Of a stretch of DNA of 64,000 bases, positions 23,362-35,049 are shown piece after piece. The translations under genes and the position numbers were made by a program. Position 1 is the stretch's first letter. Each line of letters starts with the position of its first letter. Below the pieces are notes generated by a model. That model worked only from the letters and a program-made list of their open reading frames with translations, was not told the origin of the DNA and did no database searches. Source of the stretch: Hippasteria phrygiana (lineage: Eukaryota; Echinodermata; Asteroidea; Valvatida; Goniasteridae); the NCBI GenBank assembly GCA_037893225.1, contig JAZGUH010000208.1, forward strand, positions 1,178,001 to 1,242,000, in the 5' to 3' direction.

Positions 23362-25859
23362 TGTTTACCTCCGGAGCTAGAGTTGCAGTGGAGCTAAAGG
23401 GTCTCCAAATAGTTGCGAAAATTAGTCGATATATTCGCGTACACAAATTTGCGAAGATTCATTCGCGAACGACGCGTAAATTATATACATCGTTACAAAC
23501 ATGGACATGCACATAAGAAAACGTACCACACAGCACGTATTGCATATACATGTAAACATTTTACCGAAAATTAAGCCATTCAAAGCAGTCGTCGTTGTCC
23601 ACAGAATTTGTAGGAGTGAGAATTGTCTTGCCACCCGACTCAATGATGGTAATTCTAAACTACGTGGGCAACGCAATACAACGATAGCAGAACCAGACAG
23701 AATTTCGTTATGCAACAAAACTTCCAATATTTCTTTACTTGGTTGAGATTGGTCGTAAATGACGTGCAGTATACCACGCGGCCGCGATTGCCATCGGCAG
23801 CAGCATGAACATCTTTATCCCTTAAATATTCGTTAAAGAGTCACTTTTCCCTTGATTTACCGTGAACCAAAATTGTCACGGTTTTTTTCAACACGTTCAG
23901 GGAGATTAGGAGTCCGTGAAAACACCCTTAGAAAAGTCCTTTGTTTAGCCGTTCGTGAAAATCCGGCGACTTCAGCCACTAGCCATGCCAGTGCCAGATT
24001 GTGTACCGTTAGGTTTTTCACGGTGTTATGGAATCCGTGAAAACTCCTGTATTATAATCGTGTGGTTGAGATTGGCAAGTCTGCTGCCTGGCCCTCCAGA
24101 GTGTTTAGAATGTTTACAATGGAGAGTTTATTGACTCCAGGTTTGAGCTTGCCCAACCGACCGAGCGCTATTATTGCCAGGAAAATACGTCTTATGAATA
24201 AACATGAACACGGACATGATCACCAACGGCAGCGGTACATTATTTTTGAAAACGGATTTTAAGGAGAAATTTGGGCTTGGGCGAGACAAACTTTTTCGAG
24301 TTGACTCCAACTCCGAGCAGGAATCGCAATTCCATTCAGAATTGATTTGACTCCCTATGAGTATGTATGTTCAGAACTTTGAGGTAGCTCTTTTCCAATT
24401 AATGAACTCAACGGGGGTTCTGTAGAGCTAGTGATAAAATATAAAATGTGCTCCTGTTCATACAATGTTTTACCTCCGGAGCTAGAGTTGCAGTGGAGCT
24501 AAAAGGTCTCCAAATAGTTGCGAAAATTAGTCGATATATTCGCGTACACAAATTTGCGAAGATTCATTCGCGAACGACGCGTATATACATGTACATCGTT
24601 ACAAACACTTGTACAATGTACATCGGACACATCCTTTTTAATACCTCCATGGTACCACACATCACGTATTGTCATATACATGTACATATATACATGTTCA
24701 TGTCAACATTTTACCGAAAAGCCATTCAAAGCAGAAGTTTGGCTCATAATAAGAGTTTCCCCACCCGGACCCCCATCGTTGTCCAAAAAAAAAAGAAATA
24801 CGAGAATGGTCTTGAAACCCGACTCGATGACGGTATTCCACACTACGTGGGCCATGCAACCATACTGAATTTCATTGTGCTACAAAACTTCCAATATTTC
24901 GGAATCAGTGCAGCGCGCGTGCGGTTTGTTACAATGTAACAAATGCGTCCCATTTTCAAGCTTGCAAGTCGCACGTGCATGCACCATGTACAATGTACAT
25001 GGCGCACACGTACGTGTAGGCCTAGCTAGGCCTAGATTTTATGCCAAGAGAGATAAGGATGACATGATGCACGATATGGGGCAGAGGGAACCCCCATCTT
25101 TTATGTTGGTCATTGTGTTCCTGGAATCTCAGGAATTTTTTCAGAGGTCCAGGGGGATGTGTTAGGTAACAATTAGTCTGGAGAGTGTATAGGGTATAGG
25201 GACAAAAGGGGGGTACCCCTCTGCCCCATATCGTGCTGGGTATAAAGGATTAAGTTTACAAAAAAAAGGCCAATGGTGTACAAAATCGAGATAGGAATAA
25301 AATGTTTTGTTTTCGATTGCGCTAAGATGCAGTATTGCTGGCACTATATTGTGTTGATAATATGAATAGGAATAGGCCTACTGTACATTTTGATGCCTAT
25401 TTTTTTTTATAGGCGGGATGTCCGGATGTGCAAGTGAATTTACTCATAATAAATTAAAATCTGAAACATGTTTATTTTTATTGAGCTCTCGTTTCCCTAT
25501 AATAGCCGCTCGTGGTTTCGAAAAAAGTTTAGCGTTATGCCATTTTCAAAAAGTAACCAAACCCGATTTTAAAACTACCAGTCTTCTAAAGTTCGGGATT
25601 TTGTCTAGAGAAAAATATAGAAAAAAACGTGCTGCCTCTAAAGGAATGGGACGGGCGTTAAAAAATTTCATTTTTACTTGTTTGTTTGTTTGTTTGTTTG
25701 TTTGTTTGTTTATAGTTTAACAGAAATATCAATTTTGTTTCATTGCATCATTTCAAACCCTAACCCTACCTCGTTCTGAAGACCTGCTTTGAAGTTGTCT
25801 TTTTTTCATGTAGTCATTTTACATTTTTGAGTTTGATTTCTTGTTTTAAATGTAGGCGA

Positions 25860-26135
25860 AGTAAAAAAACATGTTTAGCGTCCCTGCTAAGGCTTAGTCC
25901 CCGTCCGCTTTCTTTTTGGGGGCCGCCTGGATTTTTGTATTAACTGATATCACTGTAAACATGTTTATTTCTCTTGTCCATCGTGTCTCTTTAATTTTTG
26001 TGAAGTTGAACAGTTAAACAAAATTATGGTTTTCGGAAATTTAAAAAAGAACTTCGGCAATCTTGAAAATAAAAAATAAAAAGCTCCTCCTATGTAAAAA
26101 AATAAACGGACGCTAAACGTTTTTTTACTTGGCTT
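25860..26135. mobile_element. TTAGCGTCC-ended sub-element in the left arm
   Basis: The left end reads ACATGTTTAGCGTCC and the right end GGACGCTAAACGTTTTTTT. The mirror copy is at about 30310-30590. A diverged solo copy lies at 45585-45890 outside the large inverted repeat, so this piece moves independently. Confidence 0.55.
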
Positions 26136-27848
26136 CAAATCTCATGAGTTCAATCATTCACGTTCATCTACCATCATCATTTAATAATTAAAGAAACGCA
26201 CCAGCCAAACGGCTGTTGTTGATTTTTTAAAACTAAAACCACATTTTCATCGTTTTAAGCGTTTATTGGCATAGATATGTCTCACCCGACCTCCTGATGA
26301 ACATTTGGCATCTTAGAGATGGGTAAGTATCTCATATGAAAGGTGTCAAAGGACCAAGTGAGACATGCCCCTAACAAATTAATAAGTAGGTCCGAAACTA
26401 CTGCTGCAGCGGTTCCAACACTTTCCTGACACTATTTTCCATACGCGGGTAATGAATATCATTTTCATTCTCTGTAAAAAATAATGGTTAAAATAAAAAT
26501 AAACACACAAAAAATGGATAAGGACAAGAGCTGCTGCGGGAGTAGTCGGGGTCTTTGCAACTAACACAAAAAAAGGAGCAAAGATCACTTCACAGGTTCA
26601 CTTCTGTTCTTCACCGTGTGGTTGACCAGAACCCAGGTATTAAACAAAGCAATGCATGCAGTTTGGTGTTTAGAGAGGTAAGATTTAATTAAGAAAAGGG
26701 TGTGGATATGAGATGAGTTTTACCCGGCTATTCGAAAATTGGGTTTTACCCTATACGTAAAAATTCTGCGCTAACCCCCTGTAAGCACAGAATCCTTAGT
26801 TACAGGATGTAGGCATGCTCAGAAGCCAAAATTCCCCGTTAACGCATGAAATACGCTTGCCGTAAGCACATACATTCCTGCTACAGTATGCGAGGAATTT
26901 TCGCCAACGGTAAGCAGAGCCATGACATTGGGCCCAGTTAATGACGTCTAATGACAGAGTAATCTCATTGGACAGTCTTTAGAAAAACGCTCGCGAAAAT
27001 GAAAACAAAGTATTCATTAGGCGATAATTTAAGTAATATAAGTTCATCGCGCAAACGAACATTCGTGGACGTTCATGTAGCCGCACATGCACTACACGTC
27101 ACAGAGCTAGCTATATTACTACTAGAGCGCTGACTCGATGTACAAAGTGATGCCTACACTGTTTAAAAGCTAAACGACTTTTTTTTACAGTGTACTGCGC
27201 ATCCAAGTTATTTGCATATCTGCGTTTATATTCTATACAGTTGCGTTATCGAAGCCGATACGCCCAAATGGGAGTTTCATTTTGCTCTGCGCAAACAACG
27301 CAAACGCGCGCGCGTATCCGCTGCAGATGATTTTTGCCGTGACGTTTTATAGCCGTCATGACGCGCTTAAGTTGTTTGTTGTGTTGCATTTACTTTTCAA
27401 AAATTCACTCCATCTAATTTCATTATGTTCTACAAACACGCACACGAATTCAAAATGTCTGCGCACAGGAAGGATTTCCGCGCCTAAAGCCCAGTACAGC
27501 GCAGTAAGGGTTGGGCGTACGCGCATTGTCCACATGCCTCGATCGCGTAGGACATTTACACACTCCTTTCCATCTTTTCACACCATTTTTATGGTAATAT
27601 ACAAGTAATGCCATGTGTGAACAGTAGTGCTGGGCGATACGACGATAAAATCGCGATGATGCGATATTCGCCGCCCAAAAATCGAAATCGGCTACATGTT
27701 TTTTAAAATATCGCTGATGTCGTTTTTAAAATCGGCGATTTTTTTCGGAACCCCTATTTTCCCTTAAAAAATCGGTGATACTTTCTCTTTACCAGCAAAT
27801 TCGCTAAAATCAATTTCGAACTTGTTATTTATAGTGTAAATAATGCGG

Positions 27849-28139
27849 CTATCAATTGCTTCCCCACCCCTCTCCTGGGCTGCCCCATGTCTTATGTGGG
27901 GGTTTGGTCACGTTTTTCAAGCCCCAGGGTGGGGAGATTTTGTTCACTCATTTTGCCATTGTTTCCACATCAGAAGTTCAAAACCATGAGGTGGGGGTGC
28001 CCAATCCATGTATGTCAAAGATTGTCACAAATTTTTCCCCAGAGGTAGGGTTTTGGTCACTTCAAAAGTGACAATCCCCACATCTTGGGTGGGCCAGCCC
28101 GGGGGGGGGGGGGGGGGGGGGGGGGTAGCAATTGATAGG
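27849..28139. mobile_element. AGCAATTGATAGG-ended repeat with poly-G tract, second copy
   Basis: The left end is CTATCAATTGCTTCCCC and the right end AGCAATTGATAGGTGCATA. Internal words match 4478-4690. It includes a long uninterrupted G run near 28100-28126. Confidence 0.6.
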
Positions 28140-29098
28140 TGCATAAGATAATTGACCACTTGGTGGCTCGGTGATTCGTACTACGGGGAACGTTTTAAGA
28201 AAATCACCAAATGACATTGAACAAGCGATCCGATAGTCTACAAAAATGGTGTAGTTTCTATTCATTGTAGGCAGCTAGAAAATGATCATTTTCACCGCAA
28301 TGCCGATTGTATTGCAAAGAAGTTGTTTTGAAAACTTAACCACTGGTGTTATCCTTTGTTACCCCCAGTGTAGTTTTCATAAAGTTAACCCTGAAAACTT
28401 CTCAAAATGTGGTTTTGTGTAGACTGAGCCATATTTAAATCTATGCAAATTAGTGGGCGTATCCATTTCAACCATTCATTGAGAAATGCTTCAAAGCTTC
28501 TCCGTCTGCACTTGGGGCTAGCTGCTCGCACGTGGTTCGTGCCTAGCCTCCTGCTACTGATAAGCTCTAAATAAATCAGCTGGTATACGCGGATTGACTG
28601 TTGGTATCTACACAATTCGCTGGTACCCGTCGATAGTCTAGTGGGTATGGGCGGGCTGAACGGAACCTTGCCGTGAAAATCACCAGAAAAATTAGAGCAA
28701 GCAGAACAAATAACAGAAAGGGGACACATAGCTGATTAAATAAATCCATCGATTGCCGTATTTAACGTCGAGCAAGGAAAATAATGTTTACCCTCCCGTG
28801 GCTGAATTAAACGGAGGGATGGATTATTGTATCATTTGCTTGGAATATTAATGCTCACCTGTTCCGACAAGCTACATGTATGTTTTAAAAAAATCAGTAC
28901 TCAATGTCAGTATTCATTCGCCCTAAAAGAAAAGTACGTCTGAAATAAAATATCCTGCACCCCCAGCCCTGAAACCTTATAAAGTGATTGACAGCTCAAC
29001 TTTTGCGAGGTATACAATTATTTATACACTGTAATACCATGTATTAAACAAAATGTATGGGTTCAGCTCCAGAGTTTCTTTGTGTAGGGCGCCCTGGA

Positions 29099-29263
29099 CT
29101 AGACTGCAACGCCTGCGAAAATATAACATAAACAATATTCCATGCCAACCACACGTGGCATCTGGAGAGTACATTTATCCAGCGGGCACTGGGTGATGGA
29201 GAGATCGAAATATTGCACAAATCCAGCCATGTGGTGCTCAACTACCAGCATTTCAAAGTCATC
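29099..29263 (-). CDS. Candidate exon of unknown protein in the loop
   Basis: On the minus strand, a good acceptor (TTTTTAATGAAACATTCAG) precedes a 54-codon open frame with protein-like composition: DDFEMLVVEHHMAGFVQYFD, LSITQCPLDKCTLQMPRVVG. It runs to a TAG at 29099-29101. I do not recognise the family. A donor could lie at several GT sites. It could be cargo of the inverted repeat, an MRPL10-intron pseudogene fragment, or chance. Confidence 0.25.
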   Translation of the reverse strand, partial: DDFEMLVVEHHMAGFVQYFDLSITQCPLDKCTLQMPRVVGMEYCLCYIFAGVAV

Positions 29264-32200
29264 CTGAATGTTTCATTAAAAATATTAAAAATCGTCTTAA
29301 AAGGGGAACAAGGGAAATTCTCTGGTCATATCGAACATTAATAACGTACAGTGGCCTACTTTTATTTTCTCATCTGACGAAATCTTGTCGTTAAAAACTC
29401 TAGCAGTTTTAGCGAACATTTTTGTTTCGGTTCGGGATCATTCTTTTAAAATGCCAATTCAATTAAAGATTTTTAATTGGATTCAACAACTCGCAGAAAA
29501 AAATATAAATAGGGGAGAAAACAATTTTGTTCGGTTTAAAGTCTAAGTTTATAATAATGGACAAGCTGTCAGTAAATCTGCGATAAGATGCAAAATCTAT
29601 TAAAACGTTCTAAATATCTAAAGTATACCATCAGCGTACTCCGCACTTCATTGTAAAATTTAGTTTTATTCACATGCAAATTAACCAGCCCAGCTCTGAC
29701 CATTTGAAGCGCGATATGTGGGCAAGGAACATCCACACCCTTTTTTTTAAATTAAATCTTACCTCTCTAAACAGCAAACTGCATGCATTGCCTTGTTTAA
29801 TACCTGGGTTCTGGTCAACCACACGGTGAAGAACAGAAGTGAACCTGTGAAGTGATCTTTTGCTACTTTTTTGTGTTAGTTGCAAAGACCCCGACTACTC
29901 CCGCAGCAGCTTTTGTCCTTATCCATTTTTTGTGTGTTTATTTTTATTTTAACCATTATTTTGTAATCCCTCAAAGAGAATGAAAATGATATTCATTACC
30001 CGCGTATGGAAAATAGTGTCAGGAAAGTGTTGGAACCGCTGCAGCAGTAGTTTCGGACCTACTTATTAATTTGTTAGGGGCATGTCTCACTTGGTCCTTT
30101 GACACCTTTCATATGAGATACTTACCCATCTCTAAGATGCCAAATGTTCATCAGGAGGTCGGGTGAGACATATCTATGCCAATAAACGCTTAAAACGATG
30201 AAAATGTGGTTTTAGTAAAAAAAAAAAAACATCAACAACAGCCGTTTGGCTGGTGCGTTTCTTTAATTATTAAATGATGATGGTAGATGAACGTGAATGA
30301 TTGAACTCATGAGATTTGAAGCCAAGTAAAAAAACGTTTAGCGTCCGTTTTTTTTTTACATAGGAGGAGCTTTTTATTTTTTATTTTCAAGATTGCCGAA
30401 GTTCTTTTTTAAATTTCCGAAAACCATAATTTTGTTTAACTGTTCAACTTCACAAAAATTTAAGAGACACGATGGACAAGAGAAATAAACATGTTTACAG
30501 TGATATCAGTTAATAAAACAAATCCAGCCGGCCCCCAAAAAGGAAGCGGACCGGGACTAAGCCTTAGCGGGGACGCTAAACATGTTTTTTTTTTTTTTAC
30601 TTCGCCTACATTTAAAACAAGAAATCAAACTCAAAAATGTAAAATGACTACATGAAAAAAAGACAACTTCCAGCAGGTCTTCAGAACAGGTAGGGTTTGG
30701 GTTTGAAATGATGCAATGAAAAAAAAATTGATATTTCTGTTAAACTATAAACAAACAAACAAACAAACAAACAAACAAGTAAAAAAGAAATCGTTTAACG
30801 CCCGTCCCTTTCCTTTAGAGGCAGCACGTTTTTAAAAATATTTTCTCTAGACAAAATCCCGAACTTTAGAAGACTGGTAGTTTTAAAATCGGGTTTGGTT
30901 ACTTTTTGAAAATGGCATAACGCTAAACTTTTTTCGAAACCACGAGCGGCTATTATAGGGAAACGAGAGTTCAATAAAAATAAACATGTTTCAGATTTTA
31001 ATTTATTATGAGTAAATTCACTTGCACATCCGAACATCCCGCCTATAAAAAAACAGGCATCAAAATGTACAGTAGGCCTATTCCTATTCATATTATCAAC
31101 ACAATAATAGTGCCAGCAATACTGCATCTTAGCGCAATCGAAAACAAAACATTTTATTCCTATCTCGATTTTGTACACCATTGATTATGCAAAACTCCAC
31201 AATATTAAACCCTCTCCCACTGGCCTTTAAAAAAAAAAACTTAATCCTTTATACCCAGCACGATATGGGGCAGAGGGGTACCCCCCTTTTGTCCCTATAC
31301 CCTATACACTCTCCAGACTAATTGTTACCTAACACATCCCCCTGGACCTCTGAAAAATTCCTGAGATTCCAGGAACACAATGACCAACATAAAAGATGGG
31401 GGTTCCCTCTGCCCCATATCGTGCATCATGTCATCCTTATCTCTCTTGGCATAAAATCTAGGCCTAGCTAGGCCTACACGTACGTGTGCGCCATGTACAT
31501 TGTACATGGTGCATGCACGTGCGACTTGCAAGCTTGAAAATGGGACGCATTTGTTACATTGTAACAAACCGCACGCGCGCTGCACTGATTCCGAAATATT
31601 GGAAGTTTTGTAGCACAATGAAATTCAGTGTGGTTGCGCATGGCCCACGTAGTGTGGAATACCGTCATCGAGTCGGGTTTCAAGACCATTCTCGTATTTT
31701 TTTTTTTTTTGGACAACGATGGGGGTCCGGGTGGGGAAACTCTTATTATGAGCCAAACTTCTGCTTTGAATGGCTTTTCGGTAAAATGTTGACATGAACA
31801 TGTATATATGTACATGTATATGACAATACGTGATGTGTGGTACCATGGAGGTATTAAAAAGGATGTGTCCGATGTACATTGTACAAGTGTTTGTAACGAT
31901 GTACATGTATAAATACGCGTCGTTCGCGAATGAATCTTCGCAAATTTGTGTACGCGAATATATCGACAAATTTTCGCAACTATTTGGAGACCTTTTAGCT
32001 CCACTGCAACTCTAGCTCCGGAGGTAAAACATTGTATGAACAGGAGCACATTTTATATTTTATCACTAGCTCTACAGAACCCCCGTTGAGTTCATTAATT
32101 GGAAAAGAGCTACCTCAAAGTTCTGAACATACATACTCATAGGGAGTCAAATCAATTCTGAATGGAATTGCGATTCCTGCTCGGAGTCGGAGTCAACTCG

Positions 32201-32284
32201 AAAAAGTTTGTCTCGCCCAAGCCCAAATTTCTCCTTAAAATCCGTTTTCAAAAATAATGTACCGCTGCCGTTGGTGATCATGTC

Positions 32285-33244
32285 ACCAGGCGTTGGATGG
32301 AGACAAATTATGTAAATTGTGGACGGAGTTAAATTTTCAGCCCGCCCATTAGACTAGCGCCGGGTACCAGCGAATTGTGTAGATACCAACAGTCAATCCG
32401 CGAGATGAGAATCAGCTGATTTATTTAGAGCTAATTATATCATAGAGCAAGGAACAGAGTGCTCTATGATTATATTATCAGGCAGGATGCACGAACCACG
32501 TGCGAGCAGCCCCAAGTGCAGAGAAGCATTTCCAATGAATGGTTGAAATGGATACGCCCACTAATTTGCATAGATTTAAATATAGCTTAGTGTACAAAAA
32601 ATACATTTTGAGAAGTTTTCAGGGTCAAATTATGACAATTACACCGGGGGTAACCAAAAGGGGAACAACAGTAGTTTAAGTTTTGAAAACAACTTCTTTG
32701 CAATACAATCGGAATAATTTGGTCCAATTTTGGTGAAAATTTTCATTTTTAAGCTGCTACCATAGATAGGAAATACACCATTTTTTGTAGACTATAAATA
32801 GATCGCCTGTCTCATGTTATGTGGTGATTTCACTGCAAAGTTAAGGGCAGAGTGCCGGCGCTGCCCGCCATGTTTGGGGTTCATGGCTTAATACGTCCCC
32901 CGCAGTACCAAGCATCCCGCTGTGTAGTGTCTTCCAAAATACTGTGTTATTAATAATATGAATAATATTGTCAAAACCAGGCAGGAACGGAGGACCTTCT
33001 ACAGCTTTTTTTCTTTTACAGTATTCACTCATACGTAATAAGCAATTAAATTGTTATTAATAAATACTGTTACAATATATAGGCCTATGACAACACAATG
33101 ACAACGCAAAAAAGTATGCCTCAACGCTTTACGTTGGCGTTTCGTTGTTAATTTTTTTTTCTCGAAAAACCCTCCAGATTGTGCCACTCGCCATCCCGAC
33201 AAGCATGCAAGGTTTGCAAGTTCTGAATGCAGTATTAAGCCTTC
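32285..33244. repeat. 960-bp segment present only in the right arm
   Basis: The segment includes a diverged inverted copy (32337-32630) of the loop repeat at 28385-28660, interrupted by a 28-bp hairpin. No target duplication flanks the segment, so it may be an insertion here or a deletion in the left arm. Confidence 0.75.
32441..32468. mobile_element. 28-bp hairpin insertion with 7-bp TSD ATTATAT
   Basis: Arms CATAGAGC and GCTCTATG pair. ATTATAT is repeated exactly at 32434-32440 and 32469-32475. The related loop repeat near 28555-28575 lacks the hairpin. It has the same CAT...ATG format as the others, but with different arm sequence. Confidence 0.75.
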
Positions 33245-34871
33245 CGTGTTCATGTTTATTCATAAGACGTATTTTCCTGGCAATAATAGCGCTCGGTCGG
33301 TTGGGCAAGCTCAAACCTGGAGTCAATAAACTCTCCATTGTAAACATTCTAAACACTCTGGAGGGCCAGGCAGCAGACTTGCCAATCTCAACCACACGAT
33401 TATAATACAGGAGTTTTCACGGATTCCATAACACCGTGAAAAACCTAACGGTACACAATCTGGCACTGGCATGGCTAGTGGCTGAAGTCGCCGGATTTTC
33501 ACGAACGGCTAAACAAAGGACTTTTCTAAGGGTGTTTTCACGGACTCCTAATCTCCCTGAACGTGTTGAAAAAAACCGTGACAATTTTGGTTCACGGTAA
33601 ATCAAGGGAAAAGTGACTCTTTAACGAATATTTAAGGGATAAAGATGTTCATGATGGCAATCGCGGCCGCGTGGTATACTGCACGTCATTTACGACCAAT
33701 CTCAACCAAGTAAAGAAATATTTGAAGTTTTGTTGCATAACGAAATTCTGTCTGGTTCTGCTATCGTTGTATTGCGTTGCCCACGTAGTTTAGAATTACC
33801 ATCATTGAGTCGGGTGGCAAGACAATTCTCACTCCTACAAATTCTGTGGACAACGACGACTGCTTTGAATGGCTTAATTTTCGGTAACATGTTTACATGT
33901 ATATGCAATACGTGCTGTGTGGTACGTTTTCTTATGTGCATGTCCATGTTTGTAACGATGTATATAATTTACGCGTCGTTCGCGAATGAATCTTCGCAAA
34001 TTTGTGTACGCGAATATATCGACTAATTTTCGCAACTATTTGGAGACCCTTTAGCTCCACTGCAACTCTAGCTCCGGAGGTAAACATTGTATGATCAGGA
34101 GCACATTTTAGATTTTATCACTAGCTCTACAGAACCCCCGTTGAGTTCATTAATTGGAAAAGAGCTACCTCAAAGTTCTGAACATACTCGACTCATTGGG
34201 AGTCAAATCAATTCTGAATGGAATTGCGATTCCTGCTCGGAATCAGAGTCAACTCGAAAAAGTTTGTCTCGCCCAAGCCCAAATTTCTCCTTAAAATCCG
34301 TTTTCAAAAATCATCAACACATGCGCAGCATACGGCCAGCAGACTGGAATCGAATGGGAAAAAAATTTGTAACTGGTACCCATCTGCCCCTTAACTTCCC
34401 CAGAGATATCGTAATTAATGAGTTTGGTTACCAGTGAATCAAATCACGTGTGACTACATCGTTTCACGTGGTCTCCAAGCTTTTGGTAAGGCCATTTTTT
34501 ATATAACTTAGATGACGGATCATCCAGCCGTCTTCAAAAAATCGGATTTTGAAAAAATAATCAGTATCAAAGATTCCCAAACCGCCCTCAATTCGTTAAA
34601 ACACGTGGTTTCCGGCTTTAACCCGGCCTCGCCGGTATACTCCACGGTAGATTCACAGTGCATTCACCCGGCCGCGATTGTATTCCCCCAAACAACATCC
34701 GAATAGGGTTAACGCTATGAGATTTCGGACTTATAATTCCCTTTAAAAAAAATCCTCCGGAGCCACGAATAAAAAAAGAAAAATGAATTTCGAACGGAAT
34801 GAAATTTCGGACTTTATTTTTCTTTTAAAAAAATCTCCCAAAGTTGGAAATTGGAAAGAAAAAGAAAATTT

Positions 34872-34944
34872 ATAACTGGAGGTCTCGAACCCACAACCTT
34901 CTACTTCGTAGGCTAACACCGTATCCACTAGACCATCGGATTAC
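34872..34944 (-). pseudogene. tRNA-Arg(ACG)-like sequence, mirror copy
   Basis: Inverse copy, in the right arm, of the degenerate tRNA-like sequence at 22504-22576. The B-box and A-box are intact and the acceptor stem is absent. Confidence 0.55.
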
Positions 34945-35016
34945 TCGGCAAACATAGAGAATTCATTGCATTAGACACAGTAATATAACATGCGCAGAGG
35001 ACGCTCAACAATGCAT

Positions 35017-35049
35017 CATGGAGGAAGGAACACCAACCCTTCCTCCATG
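35017..35049. mobile_element. 33-bp hairpin insertion, mirror copy
   Basis: Right-arm counterpart of 22399-22431, flanked by AATGCAT at 35010-35016 and 35050-35056. It was inserted before the arms were duplicated, so it is not an independent event. Confidence 0.8.

Larger units (their letters stand above)
21958..24910. repeat. Directly repeated modules inside the left arm
   Basis: Module A (starts TTTGCGAAGATTCATTCGCG, ends near GCGGCCGCGATTGCCATCGG) is at 21958-22340 and 23450-23805, and diverged at 24555-24910. Module B (starts near TTTTAAGGAGAAATTTGGGC, ends ACCTCCGGAGCTAGAG) is at 23150-23420 and 24255-24495. The same order is mirrored in the right arm. The arms were therefore built by internal duplication before, or together with, the inversion. 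Confidence 0.8.
26708..29730. other. Spacer (loop) of the giant inverted repeat
   Basis: 3.0 kb without an inverted partner. It holds a CpG-rich stretch (about 26980-27560), a CGATA-rich scrap (27625-27800), a copy of the poly-G MITE (27849-28139), a repeat shared with the right-arm insertion (28385-28660) and a candidate minus-strand exon (29099-29263). Confidence 0.7.

Noticed and set aside
24985..25010. CATGTACAATGTACATG hairpin as a micro-hairpin insertion
   Set aside because: No matching flanks, and TGTACATG words are abundant everywhere in this window.
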